Of a stretch of 64,000 nt of DNA, positions 20,801-32,300 are shown in pieces. How positions within the stretch are numbered: position 1 is the first letter of the stretch; each line of letters opens with the position of its first letter. The translations under genes and the position numbers were made by a program. This DNA is from Cherax quadricarinatus. Lineage: Eukaryota > Arthropoda > Malacostraca > Decapoda > Parastacidae. The stretch is from contig NC_091378.1 in NCBI RefSeq assembly GCF_038502225.1, forward strand, positions 11,543,362 through 11,607,361. The letters run 5' to 3'. The notes below the pieces were generated by a model. It saw only the letters and a program-made list of their open reading frames with translations. It was not told the origin of the DNA and ran no database searches.

Positions 20801-22852
20801 TGTCAGCTATAACAATGATTGTGTCAGCTATAACAATGATAGTGTCAGCTATAACAATGATAGTATCAGCTATAACAATGATAGTGTGAGCTATAACAAT
20901 GATAGTGTCAGCTATAACAATGATAGTGTCAGCTATAACAGTGATAGTGTCAGCTATAACAATGATTGTGTGAGCTATAACAATGATAGTGTGAGCTATA
21001 ACAGTGATAGTATGAGCTATAACAATGATAGTGTCAGCTATAACAATGATAGTGTCAGCTATAACAATGATTGTGACAGCTATAACAATGATAGTGTGAG
21101 CTATAACAGTGATAGTATGAGCTATAACAATGATAGTGTCAGCTATAACAATGATAGTGTGAGCTATAACAATGATTGTGTCAGCTATATCAATGATAGT
21201 GTGAGCTATAACAGTGATAGTATGAGCTATAACAATGATAGTGTGAGCTATAACAATGATAGTGTGAGCTATAACAATGATTGTGTCAGCTATAACAATG
21301 ATAGTGTGAGCTATAACAGTGATAGTGTCAGCTATAACAATGATTGTGTCAGCTATAACAATGACAGTGTGAGCTATAACAGTGATAGTATGAGCTATAA
21401 CAAGGAGAGTGTCAGCTATAACAATGATAGTGTCAGCTATAACAATGATAGTGTGAGCTATAACAATGATAGTGTCAGCTACATCAATGATAGTGTGAGC
21501 TATAACAAGGAGAGTGTCAGCTATAACAATGATAGTGTCAGCTATAACAATGATAGTGTGAGCTATAACAGTGATAGTGTCAGCTATAACAATGATAGTG
21601 TGAGCTATAACAATGATAGTGAGAGCTATAACAATGATAGTGTCAGCTATAACAATGATAGTGTCAGCTATAACAATGATAGTGTCAGCTATAACAATGA
21701 TAGTGTCAGCTATAACAATGATAGTGTGAGCTATAACAATGATAGTGTGAGCTATAACAATGATAGTGTGAGCTATAACAATGGTAGAGTCAGCTATAGT
21801 GATAGTGCGAGCTATAGCAATGATAGTGTTAGCTATAACAATGATAGCGTGAGCTATAACAATGATAGTGTGAGCTATGACAATGATAGTGTTAGCTAGA
21901 ACAATGATAGTGTGAGCTATAACAGTGATAGTATGAGCTATAACAATGATAGTGTCAGCTATAACAATGATAGTGTCAGCTATAACAATGATAGTGCGAG
22001 CTATAACAATGATAGTGTCAGCTATAACAATGATAGTGTGAGGTATAACAGTGATAGTGTCAGCTATAACAATGATAGTGTCAGCTATAACAATGATAGT
22101 GTGAGCTATAACAATGATAGTGTCAGCTATAACAATGACAGTGTGAGGTATAACAATGATAGTGTCAGCTATAGCAATGATAGTGTGAGGTATAACAGTG
22201 ATAGTGTGAGGTATAACAGTGATAGTGTGAGGTATAACAATGATAGTGTCAGCTATAACAATGATAGTGTCAGCTATAACAATGATAGTGTGAGCTATAA
22301 CAATGACAGTGTGAGGTATAACAATGATAGTGTCAGCTATAGCAATGATAGTGTGAGGTATAACAATGATAGTGTCAGCTATAACAATGATAGTGTCAGC
22401 TATAACAATGATAGTGTGAGCTATAACAATGACAGTGTGAGGTATAACAATGATAGTGTCAGCTATAGCAATGATAGTGTGAGGTATAACAGTGATAGTG
22501 TCAGCTATAACAATGATAGTGTGAGGTATAACAATGATAGTGTGAGGTATAACAATGATAGTGTCAGCTATAACAATGATAGTGTGAGCTATAACAATGA
22601 TAGTGTCAGCTATAACAATGATAGTGTGAGGTAAAACAATGATAGTGTCAGCTATAACAATGATAGTGTGAGGTATAACAATGATAGTGTCAGCTATAAC
22701 AATGAGTGTGAGCTATAACAATGATAGTGTCAGCTATAACAATGATAGTGTGAGGTATAACAATGATAGTGTCAGCTATAACAATGATAGTGTCAGCTAT
22801 AACAATGATAGTGTGAGGTATAACAATGATAGTGTGAGCTATAACAATGATT
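17890..22852. repeat. 21-bp satellite, about 236 copies, ORF-forming
   Basis: The unit is (T)AACAATGATAGTGTCAGCTA, seven codons reading SYNNDSV on the plus strand. One frame stays open for 17886-20516, 20529-21899 and 21912-22634, broken only by TAT-to-TAG changes at 20514 and 21897 and a TAA near 22632. The two TAG-bearing segments lie 1,383 bp apart within near-identical blocks, so a block of about 66 units was duplicated recently. Variants (SDSM, NDCV, KESV) recur in the same order. From 22100 on, VRY replaces VSY in many units. No signal peptide or flanking domain is seen; a real protein is unlikely. Confidence 0.95.
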
Positions 22853-23157
22853 ACATTAACCACAAGAATGATGGTGTGAATAACAACAATTATGGTGTTA
22901 GCTGCAACAAAACATAATAGTGTGAGTGAAAATAATGATGGTATTATTGCATGAGAAACATAAATAACTATATGAGTGATTACAATGACGTAATGAGTCA
23001 CAACATTCTCCTGCCAGTCTTGATGACGCTGGTAAAATAACAATGATCGTCTCAAACAAAACAATGTTGAAATGATCATAACGACAAGAGCAATATCAAT
23101 GATCGTGGTACAAACCTTAATACCTGACACCCACAAATTACTTTAGAAAAATTTGGA
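22853..23157. other. decayed satellite edge and spacer
   Basis: The first about 140 bp still resemble the 21-bp unit with many changes (AATGATGGTGT). The rest shows nothing recognised. Confidence 0.55.
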
Positions 23158-23210
23158 TATGTTTATTTGAAAACGTTTCGGTCCTGGGACATGACTATAT
23201 AGACGGAGGT
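23158..23210 (-). ncRNA. hammerhead-like motif beside a PLE, degenerate
   Basis: The minus strand has stem II GTCC-CA-GGAC, then CGAAACGTTTTC with the ACGT palindrome and cleavage-site pattern, and AAATAAACATA downstream. The CTGATGA core is altered to about TAGTCAT. It opens the PLE region but faces away from its RT. Confidence 0.45.
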
Positions 23211-23329
23211 GTGATACTTAGTGACCTGAAAAATTATGTATTTGAGAAGAGGACAGGTAGACAATGAGGTCAAGAACTTTGTGTGTTGTTGGACAGGTAG
23301 TGGCTCGCCTGGCTGAGAATCATGTATGT

Positions 23330-24205
23330 CTGTTTTTTACATTTGTGTAGCCAGGGATTCAAGTTCACTGCCGGCACCAACAAAAGACATCATCTCCTGG
23401 ACATGGTAAGCAAGAACCATCGTTTTAGAGACTCCGAGTTTCATAAGGGTTTTGTTCAAGGAATTATCACTGCTGCGGCTACTTGAGCCTTCAAGACAGG
23501 ACATTTCCAGAAGATATATCCAAGCAGTCAGGGGCTTGGCTAACTCTGTAATTATTACCACCTCTGACACAGGACGAGGTATAGTGTTACTCAACACTGT
23601 CGACTACAACAATAGAGTTTTAAACCTCCTCATACCAGCATGTTTCAGAATTACTGTTAATTTAAAGCACCCAAACTTTTCTTTAAAAGGCCCGGAACAT
23701 CTTACAAAAATCAGAAAAAGGCAAGAAACTATTAAAAAATCTATTAGGTCAAACAAAATATGCCACACCTGTATGGCCTTCCTAAGACACACAAGCCTGG
23801 CATCCCACTACGTCCTGTCATATCGGGCAAAGGGAGCTCACCACACACATTATCTGGCCGTCTTATTAAATACCTCTCGGCACTTCTAGGCACCATCAGT
23901 CAGGCCCACCTCAAACACTCAAGTGATCTTCTCTCTCGCATTTCCCACCATTGATGTCGCATGGCTTCCATTGATGTCGCAACTCTCTATACCAACGTTC
24001 CTACTGAAGCTACAATAAATATTCTGAGACGGAAGTTAACTGATAACCACTACCTACCATTACCTCGTTTGGATTTCATCAGTCTAGTGGAGATCTGTGT
24101 TAATTTTAACCTCTTCAGTTATTAGGACAACAGCTATAAACAAAGTTTTGGAATAACAATGGCCAACCCGCTCAGTGCTGCGCTCGCCGACCACTTCATG
24201 GAGAA
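23330..24205 (+). pseudogene. Penelope-like element reverse transcriptase, part 1
   Basis: PLE RTs are related to telomerase RT. The plus strand shows ANSVIITTSDTGRGIVLL (N-terminal block, 23452-23889 frame), then PHLYGLPKTHKPGIPLRP and ISGKGSSPH (23760-23954), then SIDVATLYTNVPTEATI (motif A, from 23961) and ITMANPLSAALADHFMENLE (motif B). Two frame changes and at least one stop break it. At 24206 the reading is cut by LINE B1; PLE-like sequence resumes at 25548. The PHLYGLPKTHK block makes the PLE assignment firm. Confidence 0.88.
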
Positions 24206-25547
24206 CCTGGAGATACCTGGAGTTTACCTGGAGAGGGTTTCGGAGGTCAACGCTCCTACGGTTCGGTCTGAGACCATTCCTCGTGCAGGATCAGGGTTTG
24301 ATCAACCAGGCTGTTACTGCTGGCCGCATGTAAACCAACGTACGAACCACAGCCGGGTTAATCAGGTACTGACTTCAGGTGTCTGTTCAGTGCCTTCTTG
24401 AAGACAGCCAGAGGTCTATTGGTGATCCCCCTTATGTATGCTGGGAGACAGTTTAACAGTCTTGTGTTGTCTCTCAGTGTACTCGTGGCTCCCCTGCTTT
24501 TCACTGGGGGAATGTTGCATCTCCTACCGAGTTTTTTCCTTTTGTAGGGAGTGATTTTCGTGTGTAGGTTTGGTACTTATCAGATCTAGGATTTTCCAAA
24601 TGTATATTATCATGTATCTTTCTCGCCTGCATTCCAGAGAATGCAGATCAAGGGATTTCAATCGTTCCCAGTAATTTAGGTGTTTCATCTTATTTATTCT
24701 CCAGGTCAGCAATTTCGCCTGTCTTGAAGGGGGCAAGTAATGTACAGCAGTATTCTAGTCTAGAGAGAAAAAGCAATTTGAAGAGAATCATCATAGGCTT
24801 GGCATCCCTAGTTTTGAAGGTTCTCATTATCCATCCTGTCATTTTCTAGCATATGTGGTAGATACATTGCTGTGATCTTTGAAGGTGAGATCCTCTGACA
24901 TTATCACTCCCAGGTCCTTCACATTAGTTTTTTCTATTGTGTGACTAGAATTTGTTTTATACCCAGATAAAGTTTTAATTTCCTTAAGTTTTCCGTATCT
25001 GAGTAGTTGAAATTTCTCTTTACTGAACTTCATATTGTTTTCTGCGGCCCATTTAAAGATTTGGTTGATGTCCACCTGGAGTCTTGCACTGTTTTCGATG
25101 GATGTCACTGTCATGGCAATTCGGGTGTCATCCACAAAGGAAGACACGGAGCTATGGCTTACATCTCTGTGTATGTCGTATATGAGGATGAGGAAATGGA
25201 AAAGGATGGGAGCGAGTACTGTGCCTTGTGGAACAGAACTTCTCACTGTAGTTGCCTCAGACTTTACTCTGTTTACTGTTACTTTCTGTGTTCTATTTGT
25301 TAGGAAGTTATAGATCTATCTACCAACTTTTCCTGTTATTCCTTTGCCTAAAATTTTGTGTGCTACTACACCATGGTCGCACTTGTCAAAAGGTTTTACA
25401 AAGTCGTTGTATACTACATCTGCATTTTGTTTATCCTCTAAGGCATCCAGGACCTTGTCATAGTGGTCAAGTAGCTGGGACAGGCAGGAGCGACCTGTTC
25501 TAAACCCGTGTTGCCCTGGGTTGTGTAACTGATGGGTATCTAGATGG
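24206..25547 (-). mobile_element. family B LINE, 5'-truncated, inserted in the PLE (B1)
   Basis: Minus-strand RT fragments: SSVPQGTVLAPILFHFLI (motif B), SSFVDDTRIAMTV (motif C, Phe-Val-Asp-Asp), NNMKFSKEKFQLLRYGK, NVKDLGVIMSEDLTF, and SLDLHSLECRRERYMIIYIWKIL (24524-24736). The 3' end is a short tandem CCAGGTAAACTCC-type tail. The 5' end stops abruptly at 25547 where copy B2 continues. Frames are broken by several indels. Family B resembles Jockey/I-group LINEs; clade not settled. Confidence 0.85.
24839..25246 (-). pseudogene. family B RT palm (B1)
   Basis: A 135-residue frame from RSSVPQGTVLAPILF to LTFKDHSNVSTTYARK. The catalytic Asp pair is kept in FVDDTR. It lacks the finger region because of 5' truncation, and the thumb lies in other frames downstream (24524-24838). 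Confidence 0.82.
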
Positions 25548-25690
25548 AGAAATTCAGCACCTTCATTCTCAACACTTGGATTTCTATCTCAGACGTTGCA
25601 ACATCCAGGTCCTCTTCAACAAGATCAGTGCAGTCGAGCAATCAATAAAGTTTATACTAGAACTCAAATAAGGCCACAAACTGACAGTGA
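25548..25690 (+). pseudogene. Penelope-like element RT, part 2
   Basis: After the B1 insertion the plus strand reads about NIQVLFNKISAVEQSIKFILEL, which resembles the block following the catalytic Asp pair in PLE RTs. The match is short and the Asp pair itself is not clearly readable, so this is a tentative continuation of the segment ending at 24205. Confidence 0.5.
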
Positions 25691-25823
25691 CAACCAAGGT
25701 CGGTCTTGAACCGATTGGACCGATTGCTCCCAGTTGGTCCCCGCGCCTAAGGAGCCCCCGCGCTAGTGTAATGTACTCTGGGCTTGTCAAGTACACACAA
25801 CACGAAGTAAAAAAAGGGGGCTT
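25691..25823. other. spacer, no gene
   Basis: GC-rich in the middle (CCCGCGCCTAAGGAGCCCCC). A tRNA-like B box (GGTTCAAGACC, minus strand) occurs near 25705-25715, but no cloverleaf could be completed. Confidence 0.4.
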
Positions 25824-26010
25824 TGGATATAATTTGTTGCCAAATTCCCAGTGACTGTGGCATCTGGAGGAAGGAGCTTTTCCAAGAAGAAACTGATCAA
25901 AACTTACTTGAGATCATCAGTTCAGTAAGAACGTTTGAACAGTTTGGCGATTATGTCCACTGAATCTGAAATTAACAGGCGTTTAAACTTCGACAAAATT
26001 CTAAAAGACT
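25824..26010 (+). pseudogene. hAT transposase C-terminal dimerisation fragment
   Basis: The plus strand reads PVTVASGGRSFSKKKLIKTY, LRSSVQ, a stop, then ERLNSLAIMSTESEINRRLN up to the gap. This is the conserved C-terminal block of hAT transposases and of domesticated ZMYM1-like proteins, where S.ERSFSKLK..K..LRS and RL..LA are typical. The single TAA and the short length suggest a dead transposon, but the gap hides what follows. Confidence 0.75.
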
Positions 26011-26110
26011 NNNNNNNNNNNNNNNNNNNNNNNNNNNNNNNNNNNNNNNNNNNNNNNNNNNNNNNNNNNNNNNNNNNNNNNNNNNNNNNNNNNNNNNNNN
26101 NNNNNNNNNN
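26011..26110. other. assembly gap (100 N)
   Basis: Exactly 100 N, the usual placeholder for a scaffold gap of unknown size. Confidence 0.99.
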
Positions 26111-26160
26111 AGCATGCAGTCTAGAGATCTAGAACCTAATAAACAGTTATTTGCTCTTAC

Positions 26161-26209
26161 CTGAGGAGTCCAGTTGTAATACTTCTTGGGCTGGATGCCA
26201 TGTTTCCAT
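26161..26209 (-). CDS. possible first coding exon with splice donor
   Basis: On the minus strand an ATG in good context (AAACATGG, ATG at 26201-26199) opens MASSPRSITTGLL. The segment ends at CTCCTCAG followed by GTAAGAGC, a near-consensus donor with GT at 26160-26159. A second ATG eight bases upstream is in another frame. About 70 bases upstream are GC-balanced and free of known repeats, and could be 5' UTR. The rest of any gene would lie in or beyond the gap. This is inference from start and donor signals only. Confidence 0.3.
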
Positions 26210-26309
26210 CCTCCGCTCTCAACACTTCTCTCTTGTCTTGCTCTGCCTCAGCTGACTGACGTGAAGATCGTCACACTCACTGTATGATCACAGTGTCACA
26301 TGCGCACGA

Positions 26310-29300
26310 TATAGTATGTTATGTGTGGAGCTACAATACTAGACGACCCCACACAGCTGCCACCGGGGCACCTCCACGCGATATAGTGTGTTATGTGTGG
26401 AGGCACAACACAAGACGACACCACACAGCTGCAACCGGGGCACCTCCACTAAGCTGCAACACTAGACGTCCCCACACAGCTACCACTGGGGAACCTCCAC
26501 CAACTTACAACACTAGACGTCCCCACTCAGTTACCACCGGGAAAACCTCCACCAAGTTACAACACTAGACGTCCCCACACAGCAACCACCAGGGCACCTC
26601 CACCAAGCTACAGCACTAGACGTCCCTACACAGCTGCCACCGGGGCAACTCCACGCGATATAGTGTTATGTGTGGAGGCACAACACTAGACGGCCCCACA
26701 CAGCTGCAACCGGGGCACCTCCACTAAGCTACAACACTAGACATCTCCACACAGCTTCCACCAGGGAACCTCAATCAAGCTGCAACACTAGACGTCCCCA
26801 CACAGCTACCACTGGGGAACCTCCACCAACTTACAACACTAGACGTCCCCACTCAGTTACCACCGGGGGAACCTCCACCAAGTTACAACACTAGACGTCC
26901 CCACACAGCAACCACCAGGGCACCTCCACCAAGCTACAGCACTAGACGTCCCTACACAGCTGCCACCGGGGGAACCTCCACAAAGCTACAACACTAGACG
27001 TCCTCACACAGCTGCCACCGGGGCACCTCCAACCTCCACCAAGCTACAACACTAGACGTCCTCAAGCAGCTGCCACCAGGGCACCTCCACCAAGCTACAT
27101 CACCAGACGTCCCCACACAGCTGCCACCAGGGTACCTCCACCAAGCTACAACACTAGACGTCCTCACACAGCTACCACAGGAGCACCTCCACCAAGCTAC
27201 AACACTAGACGTCCTCACACAACTGCCACAGGGGCACCTCCACCAAGCTACAACACTAGACCTCCTCACACAGCTACCGCCGGGGGAACCTCCACCAAGC
27301 TAAAACACTAGACGTCCCCACACAGCTACCACCGGAGGAACCTCCACCAAGCTACAACACTAGACGTCCCCACACAGCTACCACCGGGGGAACCTCCACC
27401 AAGCTACAACACTAGACGTCCTCACACAGCTACCACAAAGGGAACCTCCACCATGCTAAAACACTAAACGTCCCCACACAGCTGCCACAGGGGCACCTCC
27501 ACCAAGCTGCAACACTAGACGTCCTCACACAGCTACAACCGGGGGAACCTCCACCAAGCTACAACACTAGACGTCCTCACACAGCTGCCACAGGGGCACC
27601 TCCACCAAGCTACAACACTAGACGTCCCCAAACAGCTGCCACAAGGGCACCTCCACCAAGCTACAACAATAGACGTCCTCACACAGCTGCCACCAGTTCA
27701 CCTTCACAAAGCTACAACACTAGACGTCCTCACACAGCTGCCACAGGGGCACCTCCACCAAGCTACAACACTAGACGTCCACACACAGCTACCAACGGGG
27801 CACCTCCAACCTCCACCAAGCTACAACACTAGACGTCCTCACACAGCTGCCACCAGTTCACCTTCACAAAGCTACAACACTAGACGTCCTCACACAGCTG
27901 CCACAGGGGCACCTCCACCAAGCTACAACACTAGACGTCCTCACACAGCTACCACAGGGGCACCTCCACCAAGCTACACCCCAAGACGTCCTCACACAGC
28001 TGCCACAAGGGCACCTCCACCAAGCTACAACACTAGACGTCCTCACACAGCTGCCACCAGTTCACCTTCACAAAGCTACAACACTAGACGTCCTCACACA
28101 GCTACCACAGGGGCACCTCCACCAAGCTACACCCCAAGACGTCCTCACACAGCTGCCACAAGGGCACCTCCACCAAGCTACAACACTAGACGTCCTCACA
28201 CAGCTGCCACACGGGCACCTCCACCAAGCTACTACAACACAAGACGTCCTCACACAGCTGCCACAGGAGCACCTCCACCAAGCGACAACACTAGACGTCC
28301 TCACACAGCTGCCACAGGGGCTCCTCCACCAAGCTACAACACTAGACGTCCTCACACAGATGCCACCGGGGCACCTCCACCAAGCTACAACACTAGACGT
28401 CCTCACACAGCTGCCACAGGGGCACCTCCACCAAGCTACAACACAAGACGTCCTCACACAGCTGCCACATGGGCACCTCCACCAAGCGACAACACTAGAC
28501 GTCCTCACACAGCTGCCACAGGGGCACCTCCACCAAGCTACAACACAAGACGTCCTCATACAGCTACCACCGGGGGAACCTCCACCAAGTTACAACACTA
28601 GACGTCCTCACACAGCTACCACCGGGGCACCTCCACCCTCCACCAAGCTACAACACTAGACGTCCTCACACAGCTGCCACCAGTTCACCTTCACCAAGCT
28701 ACAACAATAGACGTCCTCACACAGCTGCCACAGGGGCACCTCCACCAAGCTACAACACTAGACGTCCTCACACAGCTACCACCGGGGCACCTCCAACCTT
28801 CACCAAGCTACAACACTAGACGTCCTCACACAGCTGCCACCAGTTCACCTTCACCAAGCTACAACACTAGACGTCCTCACACAGCTGCCACAGGGGCACC
28901 TCCACCAAGCTACAACACTAGACGTCCTCACACAGCTACCACAGGGGCACCTCCACCAAGCTACAACACAAGACGTCCTCACACAGCTACCACAGGGGCA
29001 CCTCCACCAAGCTACAACACAAGACGTCCTCACAAAGCTGCCACAGGGGCACCTCCACCAAGCTACAACACAAGACGTCCTCACACTGCTGCCACAGGGG
29101 CACCTCCACCAAGCGACAACACTAGACCTCCTCACACAGCTGCCACAGGGGCACCTCCATCAAGCTACAACACAAGACGTCCTCATAAAGCTGCCACAGG
29201 GGCACCTCCACCAAGCTACAACACTAGACGTCCTCACACAGCTGCCACAGGGGCACCTCCATCAAGCTACAAAACTAGACGTCCTCACACAGCTGCCGCA

Positions 29301-32300
29301 GGGGCACTTCCACCAAGCTACAACACTAGACGCCCTCACACAGCTGCCACAGGGGCACCTCCACCAAGCTACAACGCTAGACGTCCTCACACAGCTGCCA
29401 CAGGGGCACCTCCAATAAGCTACAACACAAGACGTCCTCACACAGCTGCCACAGGGGCACCTCCACCAAGCTACAACACTAGACGTCCTCACACAGCTGC
29501 CACAGGGGCACCTGCACCAAGCTACAACACAAGACGTCCTCACACAGATGAAACAGGGGCACCTCCACCAAGCTACAACACAAGACGTCCTCACACAGCT
29601 GCCACAGGGGCACCTCCACCAAGCTACAACACTAGACGTCCTCACACAGCTGCCACAGGGGCACCTGCACCAAGCGACAACACTAGACCTCCTCACACAG
29701 ATGAAACAGGGGCACCTCCACCAAGCTACAACACAAGACGTCCTCACACAGCTGCCACAGGGGCACCCCCACCAAGCTACAACGCTAGACGTCCTCACAC
29801 AGCTGCCACAGGGGCACCTCCAATAAGCTACAACACAAGACGTCCTCACACAGCTGCCACAGGGGCACCTCCACCAAGCTACAACACTAGACGTCCTCAC
29901 ACAGCTGCCACAGGGGCACCTGCACCAAGCTACAACACAAGACGTCCTCACACAGCTGCCACAGGGGCACCTCCACCAAGCTACAACACTAGACGTCCTC
30001 ACACAGCTGCCACAGGGGCACCTCCACCAAGCTACAACACAAGACGTCCTCACATAGCTGCCACAGGGGCACCTCCACCAAGCTACAACACAAGACGTCC
30101 TCGCACAGCTGCCACAGGGGCACCTCCACGAAGCTACAACACAAGACGTCCTCACACAGCTGCCACACGGGCACCTCCACCAAGCTACAACACTAGACGT
30201 CCTCACACAGCTGCCACAGGGGCACCTCCACCAAGCTACAACACAAGACGTCCTCACACAGCTGCCACAGGGGCACCTCCACCAAGCTACAACACAAGAC
30301 GTCCTCACACAGCTGCCACAGAGGCACCTCCACCAAGCTACAACACTAGACGTCCTCAAACAGCTGCCACAGGGGCACCTCCACCAAGCTACAACACTAG
30401 ACGTCCTCACACAGCTGCCACACGGGCACCTCCACCAAGCTACAACACTAGACGTCCTCACACAGCTGCCACAGGGGCACCTCCACCAAGCTACAACACT
30501 AGACGTCCTCACACAGCTGCCACAGGGGCACATCCACCAAGCTACAACACTAGACGTCCTCACACAGCTGCCACAGGGGCACCTCCACCAAGCTACAACA
30601 CTAGACGTCCTCACACAGCTGCCACACGGGCACCTCCACCAAGCTACAACACTAGACGTCCTCACACAGCTGCCACAGGGGCACCTCCACCAAGCTACAA
30701 CATTAGACGTCCTCACACAGCAGCCACAGGGGCACCTCCACCAAGCTAGAACACTAGACGTCCTCACACAGCTACCACAGGGGCACCTCCACCAAGCTAC
30801 AACACTAGACGTCCTCACACAGCTGCCACAGGGGCACCTCGACCAAGCTACAACACAAGACGTCCTCACACAGCTACCACAGGGGCACCTCCACCAAGCT
30901 ACAACACAAGACGTCCTCACACAGCTGCCACAGGGGCACCTCCACCAAGCTACAACACAAGACGTCCTCACACTGCTCCCACAGGGGCACCTCCACCAAG
31001 CGACAACACTAGACCTCCTCACACAGCTGCCACAGGGGCACCTCCACCAAGCTACAACACAAGACGTCCTCATACAGCTGCCACAGGGGCACCTCCACCA
31101 ACCTACAACACTAGACGTAATCATACAGCTGCCACAGGGGCACCTCCACCAAGCTACAACACTAGACGCCTTCACACAGATGCCACAGCGGCACCTCCAC
31201 CAAGCTACAACACAAGACGTCCTCACACAGCTGCCACAGGGGCACCCCCACCAAGCTACAACGCTAGACGTCCTCACACAGCTGCCACAAGGGCACCTCC
31301 ACCAAGCTACAACACAAGACGTCCTCACATAGCTGCCACAGGGGCACCTCCACCAAGCTACAACACAAGACGTCCTCGCACAGCTGCCACAGGGGCACCT
31401 CCACCAAGCTACAACACAAGACGTCCTCACACAGCTGCCACACGGGCACCTCCACCAAGCTACAACACTAGACGTCCTCACACAGCTGCCACAGGGGCAC
31501 CTCCACCAAGCTACAACACAAGACGTCCTCACACAGCTGCCACAGGGGCACCTCCACCAAGCTACAACACAAGACGTCCTCACACAGCTGCCACAGAGGC
31601 ACCTCCACCAAGCTACAACACTAGACGTCCTCAAACAGCTGCCACAGGGGCACCTCCACCAAGCTACAACACTAGACGTCCTCACACAGCTGCCACACGG
31701 GCACCTCCACGCGATATAGTGTTATGTGTGGAGGCACAACACTAGACGGCCCCACACAGCTGCAACCGGGGCACCTCCACCAAGCTACAACACTAGACGT
31801 CCCTACACAGCTGCCACCGGGGCAACTCCACGCGATATAGTGTTATGTTTGGAGGCACAACACTAGACGGCCCCACACAGCTGCAACCGGGGCACCTCCA
31901 CTAAGCTACAACACTAGACGTCTCCACACAGCTGCCACCAGGGAACCTCAATCAAGCTGCAACACTAGACGTCCCCCACACTACAGCTACGTCCCCACTA
32001 CCACCGGGGGGTTACAACACTAACCGTCAGCACCAAGCTACAACACTAGACGTCCCTACACAGCTGCCACCGGGGGAACCTCCACAAAGCTACAACACTA
32101 GACGTCCTCACACAGCTGCCACCGGGGCACCTCCAACCTCCACCAAGCTACAACACTAGACGTCCTCAAACAGCTGCCACCAGGGCACCTCCACCAAGCT
32201 ACATCAACAGACGTCCCCACACAGCTGCCACCAGGGTACCTCTACCAAGCTACAACACTAGACGTCCTCACACAGCTACCACAGGAGCACCTCCACCAAG

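Noticed and set aside
17886..22634. Long SYNNDSV-repeat proteins of 876, 456 and 240 residues as real genes
   Set aside because: The frame is an automatic result of a 21-bp period; there is no flanking domain, signal peptide, promoter or splice signal. Kept only as a question in the findings.
23337..23597. Minus-strand ORF of 86 residues
   Set aside because: It lies antisense to the PLE reverse transcriptase and resembles nothing known.
25700..25790. tRNA-like or SINE head on the minus strand
   Set aside because: Only a B-box-like GGTTCAAGACC was found; the arms do not pair and no SINE body follows.
29262..31685. 807-residue Cys/Trp-rich protein on the minus strand
   Set aside because: Purely the 51-bp satellite read in an open frame; other frames of the same array are also open.
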